A DNA stretch of 64,000 bases, from contig SMMW01000565.1 in NCBI GenBank assembly GCA_004794655.1, positions 2,932,001 to 2,996,000 of the forward strand, written 5' to 3'. Made by a program: the position numbers and the translations under genes. Under the pieces are notes generated by a model, which worked only from the letters and a program-made list of their open reading frames with translations, was not told the origin of the DNA and made no database searches. Shown here in pieces: positions 33,256-44,745 of this stretch; the first letter of the stretch is position 1, and each line of letters begins with the position of its first letter. Source of the stretch: Marisa cornuarietis (taxonomy: Eukaryota; Mollusca; Gastropoda; Architaenioglossa; Ampullariidae).

Positions 33256-34607
33256 GTAAGTGATGCTGAACGTATCTCGCCTGCTAGCGTACCAACCGAC
33301 AAATGTCACTCACAGCACAATGGGAATGAATATCTTGCAACATCCTCCCCTCCACCACCCACCCCGACACACACTTTCCAGCGCCGCGCCAAGTATATTC
33401 CCGACAGCTGTCAATCATCCATTCCCTCCTCTTCTCTTCCTCCACCTTTCCCCAACCCTTTCTTAAGGGGGCCGCCCGCCTACAAAACCCGATCAAATCC
33501 TCAAGCGGCACTTTTGCGCGCAAACGAAACAGTAGTGGAGGTTAGCGAAGCTTGTTAAAAATATAATTTAAAAAAAATCCTGGGGTGGGTGTTTTTTCCT
33601 CCCCTACCCCCCTAACCGTCCTCCTTGCCTGCCTGTCCTGCTGGCGCACAGCATCGATCGCAGCGCAGCGGGGCCGAGAGAAGGAGAGAGATCGTGTGCG
33701 AATGCGTGCGCGAGTGCGAGAGGCCGGCCTAACCGCGAGCGGCGAGAACATGTCAACACGTGCGATTGTTTGACTTTTGCTAAGGAGGTATTGACGCTAG
33801 CTTATATCCCTGCTCCGCCCCGCTGTCTTCATTGCAGCTAAGCACCGGGTATTGATCCGGGCCCAAAGCGCCTTTTCACACACGTGTTATTATTCTTTTT
33901 TTCCTTTTGTCTTCCAACCCTACCTATTCCCCTCCCTTCCCTACAAAACCTTTTTTCCCGCGCATCTTATTCAAATGGGAGTCGGGGGGGGGAGATCGTT
34001 TGGAAGGAGGGAGGGGTGGCAAAACTCGCTGCAAGAATATTTTCTTTTTTCACAATGTGGGAAAACTCCACGCTGATAGTTCGTAAAAGAGAGAATCTTC
34101 TTTGACAAACTGTTTGAACTGGACCAGGCGTGACTTCAACCACTCCCCCCCCCCACAACAGTTTTTTAACGCTGGATCGCTCAATTAATTAGTTTTATTT
34201 CCTTCCAGCCAGTCACGCAGATCGTAGGGGAGGAGGAGGGGGTGGAGGGGTAGTAATTGGCGTGCTGTGCATGACTGGGCTGACATAAACCTCTCGGCCT
34301 CTCTATTCAACCCGCTTTGCTTTGATCGCCCCTTTTAAGAGGGGTTCGACCAGCATGAAAGATTACCAAGAACTCTGCTTTTTCCTCCATCTTCACCCTG
34401 CGATCCTTTTTACAGCCTATCTTTCTTTTCTCTCTACACCCCCTTCCCCATCAATGACAGATTTTACGACAGGGCTAAAGCTACTCTCTGTTCTGCAGAT
34501 TAAAGAGGCTTGTAACACTGTCACCACATCCTACGTTAACAAGTGAAGACATTTAAAAAGTCCCAATTCTATACACAAGGGATAATTTCACAAGTCGGTA
34601 TAACAAG
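33256..34607. other. Non-coding stretch, locally CpG-rich
   Basis: CpG density is raised at 33640-33760 (GCGCAGCGGGGCCGAG and similar), which could mark an inactive or weak promoter. C-runs and G-runs lie at 33981-33993 and 34145-34154. No gene is supported. Confidence 0.35.
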
Positions 34608-34831
34608 TAGTGGTTAAAGTGCATGTCACTACCTCGACAGTGAGAATCGGAGGTCGTGGATTCGAATCTCAGTTCTGACACTCGTTCACGGGGTGGATAG
34701 TCGGTAATTTCGGTCGGAGGACTCTGGTGGCGGTGGGGAGGTGTGTATGAGCTTTCACAAACGCTTCATCACAGCGCCTTGAACCCGCCTTCGGTGACAG
34801 AATAAGGCGCTATACAAATAAACATTATTAA
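34608..34831 (+). mobile_element. tRNA-derived SINE, near full length
   Basis: The head has an A-box-like TAGTGGTTAAAGTGCATGTC and a B box GGATTCGAATC (34658-34668), typical of RNA polymerase III promoters. A core follows (GACACTCGTTCACGGGGTGG and onward) that aligns with the copy at 48468-48650. The 3' tail is AAGGCGCTATACAAATAAAC with an ATT-rich end. Target duplications are not clear. RNA polymerase III would have driven the source copy. Confidence 0.75.
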
Positions 34832-34992
34832 CACTTCGAGTGCATAAACCAAGCACGTGCTAGAGGCGATAAGAGGAGCAGAAAGTGACGAGCAATCTCT
34901 TTTCAGCCTGGTAAGTGGGCACTACACTGGGCCGATTGTATCGAAACTGGGACTTCCGTCATCAACTTGGTGACACTCGCAATAAAGCTCAC

Positions 34993-35082
34993 CCCGCCTG
35001 AACACAGATAGCGTGTCTCGTGAACGAGTGACCACATGAAGGCCCTGCAGCAGTACTTACACAGCAAGGACAAGTCGCTGTC
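34993..35082 (-). CDS. Internal exon encoding a C2HC-type zinc-finger-like segment
   Basis: On the minus strand the acceptor is ATTCCTTTTACCCCCAG and the donor is TCAGGCGGG|GTGAGC. The 90 nt are exactly 30 open codons, phase 0 at both ends. The core is LLCKYCCRAFMWSLVHETRY followed by L-C-S-G-G, giving C-x2-C, then F, L and H, then a further C six residues on. This spacing recalls the N-terminal C2HC fingers of BCL11- and Spalt-type transcription factors, but is shorter than classical C2H2 fingers; the link is inference. A competing donor (TTGCTGT|GTAAGT) inside the exon could give a 22-nt version. The plus strand is also open here, so strand is not absolutely certain. Joined to 25073-25198, it keeps frame. 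Confidence 0.5.
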
Positions 35083-35623
35083 CTGGGGGTAAAAGGAATC
35101 ATGAAACAAATCTCCGCAGTTACGAAGTGGGTTTGATTTTATGTTCCTTTACCCCCAAGGCATCTCTGCCACAGATTCATAACTATGGCTCCAGAAGTAA
35201 AAAAAAACAACTAAAGAGATAACTATGGAGACCAGACGTCTCCCCTCCCCCCCCCCCCCATACTATCCTCCGGCAATGATGGTCTCTTGCTTCATAACTT
35301 AAACTGAACGTTCATTTGTCTATCAACATATTTGCTTTTCCGGAATTGAAATTCTTAACCACCGTTCTTGAAAATTTCTCTATGTGTGTGTATATATATA
35401 TCACATATAAAAACAATACACACCTATTTTTAATGTCCATAAAGACAATAATTAGAAAGGCAGGTAGGGATCAATAACAGACTTTACACCTGTGCTATTT
35501 GCATGTACCATCTGCACAGCCAGCACAGGTAGCTTTTCTCTCTGAAACCGAACTGTGCGAATAGCCAGCCCTATTACAGTCTCTCAGCCTGTTGCCCGAC
35601 TCTCTCCATCTGTTTCGGTTCAG
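35083..35623. other. Non-coding stretch
   Basis: A C-run lies at 35247-35260 and a TA run near 35391-35400. No gene is supported. Confidence 0.4.
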
Positions 35624-35760
35624 TCCTGGAGGCGTTCAATGCTGCTATCGTCACGTGTAACAAGCCTCCGGAAACTCCTGCTGATATCACTGACGGCCGC
35701 GCACCGCAGCTCGACATCCTGCACTCCACAGGGGCGAAATACTTCTGCAGTACATCTTAG
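35624..35760 (+). CDS. Candidate terminal coding exon
   Basis: A good acceptor (CTCTCCATCTGTTTCGGTTCAG) precedes 35624. Two bases complete a codon, then 44 codons run to a TAG at 35758-35760. The peptide is highly protein-like (LEAFNAAIVTCNKPPETPAD, then LDILHSTGAKYFCSTS). I do not recognise it. No polyadenylation signal is seen within 300 bp, which weakens the terminal-exon reading. The minus strand is also open, without good splice sites. Confidence 0.35.
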
Positions 35761-36482
35761 ATGTCTCCACGACGGCCAGCCGGGGGTGGGGGGGGGGATG
35801 TGAAAGGCGAGATTTGGGGAGAAGAGGAAAGTGACAAAATCACGTGACGCGGTCACATGACGAAATCGATTTCTGACTCCGGGGAATCTTCAACCACCTG
35901 CTAACCTCGCAACCAGACGAGATTCGCCGTGTGGCCGGCGCGTGAGAAGGGGGGTGGTAAGGGGTGGGGGGAGAACAACGAGAAAAAGAAAAAATTTTTA
36001 GGTAGGGTTATTCTCGCCGCCATCTCGCAAAATTCCAACCGGAAAGACGGTCGTCCTAACGATTCAGTGACCAGACACCCACCCCAATCGTCCCCCGCCC
36101 CCCCCCCAAATATCGATTGGTCGGTCTCCCCCCCTCCCCATCGCCTACCTTATTTGGCGTGGTCTGAGAGTAAGGCAGCTAATCTCAGAAGGTCGCCCCC
36201 CTCCATCCCCTTCTCCGCTTCCCTGATCGATGTCTGTCAGCTGATTGATATTGGTTTCACATGCAGCCAAAGCAGGTCCCCACTCGCTGCTGCACCGTCG
36301 CGGCCCGGGCCGTTAAGTCTCGTGTGGAACAAGATTATCCGTGTCTGTGCGAGACCTTCGTTTCGCGCTGACAGGCTCTCCGTCCTCCGTAAGGCGCATG
36401 CACGCACGCACACGCGCACACTCAAGAGAAAGAGATTTGTAATAAAAATAAGATGGTACAACGGGCGACTGGGATGTGATGG
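35761..36482. other. Non-coding stretch, CpG-rich at its right end
   Basis: G-runs and C-runs occur at 35783-35800 and 36090-36107. CpG is locally dense at 36290-36420 (CGTCGCGGCCCGGGCCG), upstream of the ATG at 36483, and could be a promoter. The 211-codon plus frame from 35929 crosses these runs and is not called. Confidence 0.35.
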
Positions 36483-36813
36483 ATGGATGTTTATGAAGAG
36501 AAAAGAACATTTGATATACAAGTCCCTGCTGTGCCCCACCGCTGCCTTACCCAGGCTTTTTTAAGAGGCGCAAAGAAGTATCTGAATGTCACGCTAGTCA
36601 CCGCCATTTCTTTATGCGCTCTTTTGTATCACTCAAACGCGACCGTGCACGGTCACACACACACACACACACGGATCTCTACAAACATACAAACAACTCC
36701 AAAACAAGGCGGTGAAGGAAACGACATCAAAATATGTGTAAAATCGCAGAAGAGAATTAAAGCACCAATATCAGTTTCTGGCATGGAAAAACAGCCATAC
36801 TTCGTTTTTAAAG
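36483..36813 (+). CDS. Candidate first coding exon with a hydrophobic segment
   Basis: An ATG at 36483 begins a frame of 110 codons plus one base that ends at a strong donor (TTTTTAAAG|GTAAGC). It starts MDVYEEKRTFDIQVPAVPHR and has a hydrophobic stretch LNVTLVTAISLCALLY near residues 34-49 that could be a signal anchor. A CA microsatellite (36653-36672) is translated as Thr/His repeats, which argues against strong constraint. CpG-rich sequence lies just upstream. No family is recognised. Confidence 0.28.
36653..36672. repeat. CA microsatellite
   Basis: About ten CA units, directly visible. Confidence 0.85.
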
Positions 36814-37611
36814 GTAAGCACAAGCAAATCAAAATATTCAAGGCATGTGGTAGAAATACAAATGGACACATACACCCCTACACCCACCCACCCACCACTA
36901 CACACGCGCGCGCACACCTTACACCCCCGTCACACACTTCATGACTGTAAAGGGTTAAAGAGGTGGGGGGAGAGAGAGAGTAGGAGGGAGCGGGACTCAA
37001 CGCCCACGCCAATGTCGTCACTGCCACTGCAGCCTGCACAGTCACCTAATACGGGATCCGACTACTGCGCCAGCATCCTGTGTCCAATATCTGCGCACTA
37101 GCGCTTCAAGGGCAGAGCGCAGGGCGACCAGGCGATAAACCAGACTAACAGGCTAGGAAAGGCTTGCAGGTGGGGCAGATAACGTATCAGAATATTCACG
37201 TCTGACTAATTAATTAGTCAAGAGGGATGTGAAGAAAAGGCAAAGGGGGGAAGGGGTCACAGGCTGTGGTGTAGAATATTCAGATCTGGGGTAGACTGAG
37301 AGAGGGGGTGGGAGATGGAAAAGGTCACTCGGAGAGAGAGAAAGAGGAAGCGGGACTGGTGGCCCATTTCAAATGTAATCCCGTTACGTGGAAGATACTC
37401 TCGTGCGGTCGTTTGCCAGCATCCGACAGTGTCTGTCTCCTTTACTCACCAGCAGTACAGCTGTGAACAATGACGATCTCTATCCCACCTACCCCCTCCC
37501 ACGGTCAAAGCACCAAAACGAATGGTTGTTTGCGAAGCCTTAGAGAACATGCTGAACTGTCGGACTCATTACATTTGCATATATAACCACCCGTTGCTTG
37601 TGACAAACTAT

Positions 37612-37660
37612 AATAAATAATAATGAAGATTTTTTATAGCGCATTTATGCGATAACATTT
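37612..37660 (-). repeat. SINE-like 3' tail, inverted
   Basis: On the minus strand the segment reads AAATGCGCTATAAAAAATCT followed by TCATTATTATTTATT, the same tail motif as at 9468-9499 and 34805-34831. A body is not recognisable. Confidence 0.4.
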
Positions 37661-37895
37661 ATTTACAACTAACACTATGATCATGATGCTTGGATTTGAA
37701 TAAAGACGGGGCTAATTGAAGAAGGCAAGAAAAAGAACTTTTAAAAAAATGAGTGCCCCATTCTTACTTTCTGCCATGTTCCAAATAACCGATTAAACAT
37801 AGATAAGTGAAAGAAAAATGCAAATTAATTGTAACGTCACGCGAGATCCCCCGAGATTTCCAAGACGCGACTCGGAACACCTAGATGTTCTAACG

Positions 37896-38100
37896 CTGAG
37901 GTTTTCAAACTGTGATACGCGTACCAGTATACCACTACTGGTACGCGAAGGTATGACGGGTGGTACGCGAGCACCATGCGCCAAAATAAAAATGTGTATA
38001 TATATATTTTATGGGGGCTGTATGTAGGGTCGGGAGGTGGTACTCGGTCAATTCGAATTTTTCAAAGTGCTACTCGTCTGGAAACGTTTGCTAACCACTG
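37896..38100 (+). mobile_element. hAT-type MITE with perfect 8-bp target-site duplication
   Basis: The left end CTGAGGTTTTCAAAC and the inverted right end CAGTGGTTAGCAAAC match at 11 of 15 positions and fit the CAGNGGTTNTCAAAC hAT terminus. The flanks are the identical octamer TTCTAACG (37888-37895 and 38101-38108). The 205-bp interior has GGTACGCG repeats and palindromes and no coding capacity. It is a different family from the element at 22411-22586. Confidence 0.88.
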
Positions 38101-38108
38101 TTCTAACG

Positions 38109-40352
38109 GACAAATCTGTCAAAGAAAGAGAGACGGGGGAAGGGGAGAGAGGAAGAGTTTTTTTCAGCATCCCTCACGGCCGACAAACTGTGAAAGCAAG
38201 TGGGAACTCCCTCTAGATACATTTGGCATCATTTCTTTTAACCTGTATTTATTATCTGCTTCTAGTTTGCTCGTGGAGGGGGTAACTAACAAGTATGTTA
38301 AAATTGATTTTAAGCTATCGTTGACCACTTGAATTTGTACTTAAGCTCAACAAAAAGTTCATTATAATGACTCAAAACAGCCGAAGTTCAAATGGTCAGA
38401 ACTGTTTACTACTGAACAAAACTCAGTACACGACTATCATGTTACATGACAGTCGATCTTAAACAATAAAAGCCACAAAAACCGAAGATATGCCAGGTTC
38501 AGTGAACATAAATGCTGTATTTTCTGCCTCCTGTTCACAACAAAAAGTATTGTGTATGGTTTTAGATATGCCGCACTGCAAAGAACACAATGTCTACTTT
38601 TGAAAGATCAGGGGCACAACGCACAACACGTCAATGGGCACTTCCCCTCGGTTATTCTTCGCCATCCAGATGGCGCCTAGCGAGGTATCGTGCTCCGGGC
38701 CCCAGGGCGCGATTACCTGGTACGTTGCAGCTAAGCCACACCGGCTACAAACGTCTGCTTTGAATAAAACTGACAGGATTATCCGCAGCCGCTGTAGCCG
38801 TGCCGTCGGTTATGGATGAAGCCCATTTGATTTTTATGGTCAGTTCCGGATTTACTCACACAGGCCACACTGCCAGGGCCGACTTAGCAGCTGCCAGGCA
38901 AAGGGCTTGCAGGGTTCACGAAGGTCAGAACCTACGACAAGCGAATGTCAAACACCAGGCTGAGCGATTTACACCTGCTTTGCATTTTTATATGAGCAAA
39001 CCTAGGGCTCGGTTTTGTTGTGGGGTTTTTTTTCCCGCCCCCGCGAAGTAAGCGGTTCTCGAGGCTGTCAAAATGGTGAGGAAATATTATGTTTGCATGC
39101 CAAGTGATTGTTTAAACGAGTGCCGCTGCGTCTGACAGTCTCCGCGTTTATTTTTAACAAAATGGAAAGAAGGAATAAAGATTGGAAGGAGGGGGAATGA
39201 ACTGGCGGTGGGTGGGTGAGTGGGTGTATATGGTGGCGGTTGTTGGTTACTAAACCGGGCAACACCTCTCGTGGTTGAAGTAGCAGGAGCCCCAAAGCCT
39301 AACAACCGCCGATGGCTACCTAGTGTTGTTATACACAAAAGTAAAGCACAGCGGAAAATGCTCGAAAAGTGTCCGTTCTTTTTGTTAACGTCTTCATCGG
39401 CAACAAAGAACAGACAAGGCTACGAGCAGTTACACTCTCAACACCTACTTAAGCGTGTTGCGGCTTCTGTAGCTGTCTGCCCTTTGCCTCACCGCTCTCC
39501 TCGGCTCCGCTCACTGAAGGACCGCCTCCATCTTGACAGCTACCCCTCTCTGTGTGTGCGTGTGTGTGTTGGTGTGCATGTGTGTGTTTTGTGTCATCCA
39601 GCAACCTCTCTGAGGTGTACACTGCCACAGTAGTTTTTGGTGACGGTAGTAACGGCGGTGAGGACGCACTACGTGGCGAGGGTTCGTTGCAGCTGTCTTG
39701 ACGCGTTGCAGCTGTTGGCGTCGCGTAATAGTTAGTTGGACAGTATGTTAACGACTGAAATTGCGGCACTTTACTGACGTGGTGTCAGCTGGTGGCGATA
39801 TATTACTGCTGTGGAGTAGGTACGGGAAAGGTGTTGGAAAGAGAGAGGAGGGGAACGTGAAAATGATGATAATCGATGATACTGATAGACAAACATTGGT
39901 GGGTATATATGTGATAAGAGGGATTGTGGACACTTGATACGGGATTATTCTTGTTTTTAATTATATTTTCATTGTAATTTTCATTCTAAATTCCTCTTTA
40001 AGGTGGACGAAGAATTAAATATCTGAATCTTGACAGCTGGACTGACTCACGTTACAACTGTAGCGACGGTCGGTTACATCACGTTACACGAGGCTTTCCC
40101 AACATTACGTTCCTCGCGTTTCCTCTTCGACGACAGCGCCCAGAAACTCTATGACAGTGATTGATGCCTTCCAATAGTTAACAGAAAGAACTACTACAAC
40201 TGCAACATCACCACCTTTCTTTAAAACTCCTAATACGCGCAACTAATGAATGGAGGGGTGGGGTTGTCTTTTGAGTTTGTGAATAAACTTTTTTTCCGGT
40301 CGCGTTAACTTCACTTAGATTCCATCAGCGTACAGAGTAGCCGTGGGTTCTG
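38109..40352. other. Non-coding stretch, some protein-like frames
   Basis: From 38634 to 39051 two successive plus-strand frames are protein-like (for example RADLAAARQRACRVHEGQNL near 38877-38936), the second ending at GCGAA|GTAAGC. No acceptor is convincing and nothing is recognised. A GGGGCACAACGCACAACACG motif at 38611-38630 resembles the MITE terminus at 19126. GT runs lie at 39551-39590. Confidence 0.35.
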
Positions 40353-40391
40353 CCAGGGGCCAGCAGCACAACACATTTCTAATTTTAAATA
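40353..40391 (+). mobile_element. Truncated terminus of the 19124-19394 MITE family
   Basis: CCAGGGGCCAGCAGCACAAC followed by ACATTTCTAATTTTAAA matches the inverted right end of the element at 19124-19394 at about 36 of 39 positions. No second terminus is found within several hundred bases, so this is a partial copy. Confidence 0.65.
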
Positions 40392-42740
40392 CCTTCAGAC
40401 TTACTCGGTGTATACCACCCCTCCCCCACAGCCCCTGTTCATTGCCGAATTTTCTAAAACTTCATCAAATTTCCAAACAAAACCCTACTGACGACAAATA
40501 TACTCCCCCCCCCCCCGTTCACACGCACACACACTTCTCCCAGCCTCTTCATGACCAACACCCACTCTTTTGTGTTTGTCACCCCACATGCATATAAACG
40601 TACAAAATGCAATACCAGCATCTGAAACAATGGAACAAAGAATTATAAGTGGATTGTGAGACATGCTGAGTGTCTTTGGTTTTTTTTTCTTTCTCACACA
40701 CACACACTTGCACAACCCACATGTGCATTTAAAAAGCAACTACTTCTGTCACAAAGTGTTCTTCACTTCGTTTTGCTAGTCAAGAAAATGCCCGTCTTGT
40801 AATCACCGATGTCTATCTGCTGACTCGCTCCCCGGTCCTACTAGGTAATCTCACTTGCACATCTTTGCAACCGCATCGGATTACATAATGGCGGCTAAAC
40901 GATCGCCATCTTTTTGTTGGCGGGTTCAAATTTTTAATATTCAACACTATGCGCTCGCGCACACACGTACGCAAGCACACAAACACACACAAACCAGCAC
41001 GTGCATAAATATTTGCCCAGTCATTAGCCCGCAGAGGCGCTTACAAAAGTCCTTGCCTGTGCACGTGATAGGCGAGCAGACGCTGTTGAAAGCTTGTAAA
41101 AACACTAAAGTGTGTGTACAATTAAAGATTCTGCAACCAGCATACAGGTTTATACCTGCTCTGGCCATTCCTTCCGGTTTGTTTAGCTCGAGTTTGCAAC
41201 AACAAAATAAAAAATAAAAACCTGTAACAATAATAATGGGGGAAAGGATTGCACAGACACCGCCGATGATGAGAAGAGCAGGAGAGGGAAGGGCCAGAAG
41301 GGGGATGTTAAAAAGCCATCATTGATAGTCCACTACTCACTCCAAGGACAGTGCAAAATGCAGTCCAAAGAAATGGCATGATTGCGGCTTCTTTTTAGAA
41401 AGAGTAAAATAGAAACCCCCTGTTCCACTGAGAGTGAGTGTGTGTTGGAGGGGGAGGTGGGGGAAGTGGAAGCCTCAATTTAAAAGTTATTTGATTACCA
41501 TCTCTTGTGCACGGCCTTCACAACTTGATCAACTCTTCAATCAAGGAAGGGAAAAGGGGTGAGGGGCGGGCGGCGCTGCACAGTGAAAGGGGACGGGAGG
41601 GGAAGAGGAGGAGAATCTGCGGTTACAGGGAAAAGCAATTGGCTTGTCTGCGCGTCTGACGTGTCCTGTCATTTCGCCACAAGGCAGCAATGCATCTCAC
41701 GAGCACTGGGCAGAACTGCTCACCAGTACGCCCCCCCCCCACACACTCCACCCAACCCCACCCCTCCGCAGCGCCCACCAGTGCCAGCACTGGTCTGAGA
41801 GTACATTCGGCTAGTTGTTGGGGAGGACCGATCGGTTTCTAGATGTGCGTGCGTGTGTTCGGGGAGGGGGGGAGAAAGAGCGAATGAAAGCGAGGAAGAA
41901 AAAGGCTAAAAGCAGACAATGGCAAACGACAATTTTGCCCTCCTCTTCGCACCCCCCTTCCAAAAAAAAAAAGAAAGAAACAACCTTGCAAACGATGTCT
42001 CTCCGCCAAGCAATTAAAACAAAGGGGAAAAAAAGAGCAGCACAGCAGGTGGCTGTAACCCGCCGGCACTACGCTGCCGCACCACCCCTTACCCACTCTC
42101 TCTTGTAAGTTGACGAGCACCGAAGCGTGACTACAAGTCGTATCTTACATCCTTTCATATCCAACAACGCGCAGCAATCGGAACCTGGGTACGAAACCAC
42201 CGTGGGTCTCCTGCAGCAAATGTTGTCCCCCAAACCCCCACCCACCCCCCGCTCAAACCACTCCACCACCCCACTAGCTTATATTAACGACAGAGACGCC
42301 AAATCCCAACACATAAACAGAAAACGAACTTACAGACAAACATAATAGATTTCCGCAAAGCAGGTGCGAGAAGACTTCAATGGAGATGTGGGGTGCTAAA
42401 CGACGAAGTGGGGGGAGGTGGAAGGAGGAAGGGTGAGATGGGTCCAAGCCATTATCTGCAACCGTACTGAAAAGTGCTCGGAATTAGATTCACTCAATCT
42501 TGTCACAACTGAGTTCGCTGAGTGACATGAGAAGACATATCAAACATGCATTACGGCCCTTTTTATGATTTGAGAGTGGGGGCTTGTGGAGTCTCCCCAT
42601 CATCCACTTTTTAATCTCTTTCTTTGTCAAAGACTGAAGCTTGTCTGTCTTTTAATCCAGCTTCCATGACTGAAGAAAACCAGTTTTGCACCTTGTAAAT
42701 TTATTTAACATTGGACCACCAACAGTGGAGTGGTCACATT
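40392..42740. other. Non-coding stretch
   Basis: C-runs (40506-40516, 41732-41740) and several CA runs (for example 40697-40707). No gene is supported. Confidence 0.4.
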
Positions 42741-42785
42741 TGCACCGCTCTGTTAACGCCCACCGAAGATGGTCAGAGCGGTGCA
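42741..42785. repeat. 12-bp perfect inverted repeat (hairpin)
   Basis: TGCACCGCTCTG and CAGAGCGGTGCA flank a 21-base loop. Weaker pairing extends outward (GGTCA-ATTT against AAAT-TGACC), so the whole palindromic unit may cover about 42733-42800. It could be a decayed small MITE or an RNA hairpin. Transcription is unknown. Confidence 0.6.
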
Positions 42786-43314
42786 GTGGTAAATCTTGAC
42801 CAAAGACACCTTTTCCGCCAGCCTGGACCCGACATGTCGATTTTACAACTCGTTTTCAACAAAGGACAGCGCTAGGCTACCCTGAGTACCAGCAGGAAGT
42901 CTGCCAAACTAATTATCAACTAGGATGGCCTACGGTGGACCAAGGAAAGTGTAAGCAAATGGCAGTTTTCAGCCTCTCGACTGGGCAAACAGCTTTACTT
43001 TCCCGAGCTGTGTGGCAGCGACCGGTGGTTCGTCTCAAGAAGAAGTGAAGATTATTGTTTGTACCAAAAGTTTACTAAGTTCTTGTAAGTTAAGTTTTGG
43101 AGCGACCGCCCTTGTAAATTTGTATCACTACCGGTCTGTGGATAGGACTGGGACTGAGCTATGTTGTACTAAATATAAATATGTAAATATTACTGTGTCG
43201 CAATATTTATTAACTGCGAACTTTGGTGCTCATAAAAAAATATCCGTGGTACCTCAAAAAGAAACAGCCCCATGGCCGCGACATTAAGAGAAAGTTATAC
43301 TAATTATATTGTTG

Positions 43315-43348
43315 TATGTGTGTATGTATGTATGTATGTATGTATGTA
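43315..43348. repeat. GTAT/TATG microsatellite
   Basis: About eight tetranucleotide units, directly visible. Confidence 0.9.
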
Positions 43349-44745
43349 CTAATACGAGTGTCTTTTTTATTGTAATTATATTTCTTTGTTCTTTATTTCG
43401 CAGTTTTATTGACTGTAGACACGAAGCAGTGGCTGTGTTGTAACGAGGTATGAAAAATAATATTTCCATTGTGCAACAGGTCCGTTACAATGACCTATTG
43501 CAATCAGCCGCATCAATCAACACACAATAGCCCTGAACAGCGCATCACCTGGCCCTGTGTCTACGCCGTTACAACATACAGGAGACAAACGGTGTAATGA
43601 CAGTGCATACGACCCAGGCCCTTATGTCGTCAATGGCTCGTGGGTCCTGGAACCTACGGTGTCAATCTCTGACAAACCGAGTCCACACACCCCTCGTTGA
43701 ACTTCAAACTCGTTTATTTACCGTTTGATCATGCGATGACCTCCGGGTGCACAATCAGCAGACAACGCTAGCTAAGGGGGTCGCACGCCTGACGACGAAT
43801 CCTCAAACGATCTCTGGGCACTCTCTAGCCAGCTATCTATGTATATATTCATACACCTTTATTGCTCACAGTGTCTGAAGAAAAGGCAAACAAGCAATTA
43901 GCATTCACGCATGCGCTCTCTCGCACTAAACATTCTGGGTTATGAGACTTAAGGTCGCACGCACACGCTCACCTACTAGAATGATCCAGAACTAACTGCA
44001 GTTACATCAAGGACTAGACCAAAGCAGGGCGGCAGATGCCGACCACGTCGTGTGTGGGGTCTGATAAACACGATGGCAGCGCTGGCCAGGAACAACATTT
44101 AATTCGTAACACGAGCACTTACTTCCTTGCATAAACATAGATACCAATAAACTCAGCGACGGGGGAGAAAAACACATGCGCACGCGCACCCACTCGCACG
44201 CACGAGAAAAGCTTACATTTGTCTCCTACAGTCGATCAACACTTGCCAGGCTTGTCAGACTCAATGGTAGCAACCATTCTCAACGCCTGTCAACCCCCCT
44301 CTCTCCGCTCCCTCGCTCTAACAACGCTTTGAAGGCAATAAACAGGACTGTTATGTGATTGCATTATAATGAGACATACTTGTATTTGTGTCCACAATAC
44401 AAGGGCATGCTATAAACACATCTCTTATGGCCCAAGCAATAAAGTATCTCTCTCCCGTTTTTCTCCCACTCCATCCCTTACCGATGTCACGACAACTGTT
44501 ATTTAACAAGCTCCAAATGTTTCTCCTTCTGAAAGGCCACGTCTGCTTTCGACATTCTAGACCCGTCATCCTCTATCCCTCTGCTCTCAATAAAACAAGA
44601 TTTAAAAAAAAAACACGGGAGCCTTCCCTTTCTCTAATGCTCCTCGTTAAGCCTGCTTTTTGAGGCAATATCACTCGTTGATTTTTCATAAAGCCCGCGG
44701 TCATAAACAGCAAACTGACGGCCATCGACCGTGGCTAAGAGAGAG

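Noticed and set aside
35929..36564. Longest plus-strand open frame, 211 codons
   Set aside because: It runs through poly-G, poly-C and CA tracts, has no recognised motif and is within chance length for 128 kb of both strands. Only the distinct frame starting at 36483 was kept as a candidate.
43008..43492. Possible solo LTR (TGTGGCAGCG to CCGTTACA)
   Set aside because: The terminal match is weak and the flanks (AGCTG and ATGAC) do not form a 5-bp duplication. No primer-binding site or polypurine tract is seen.
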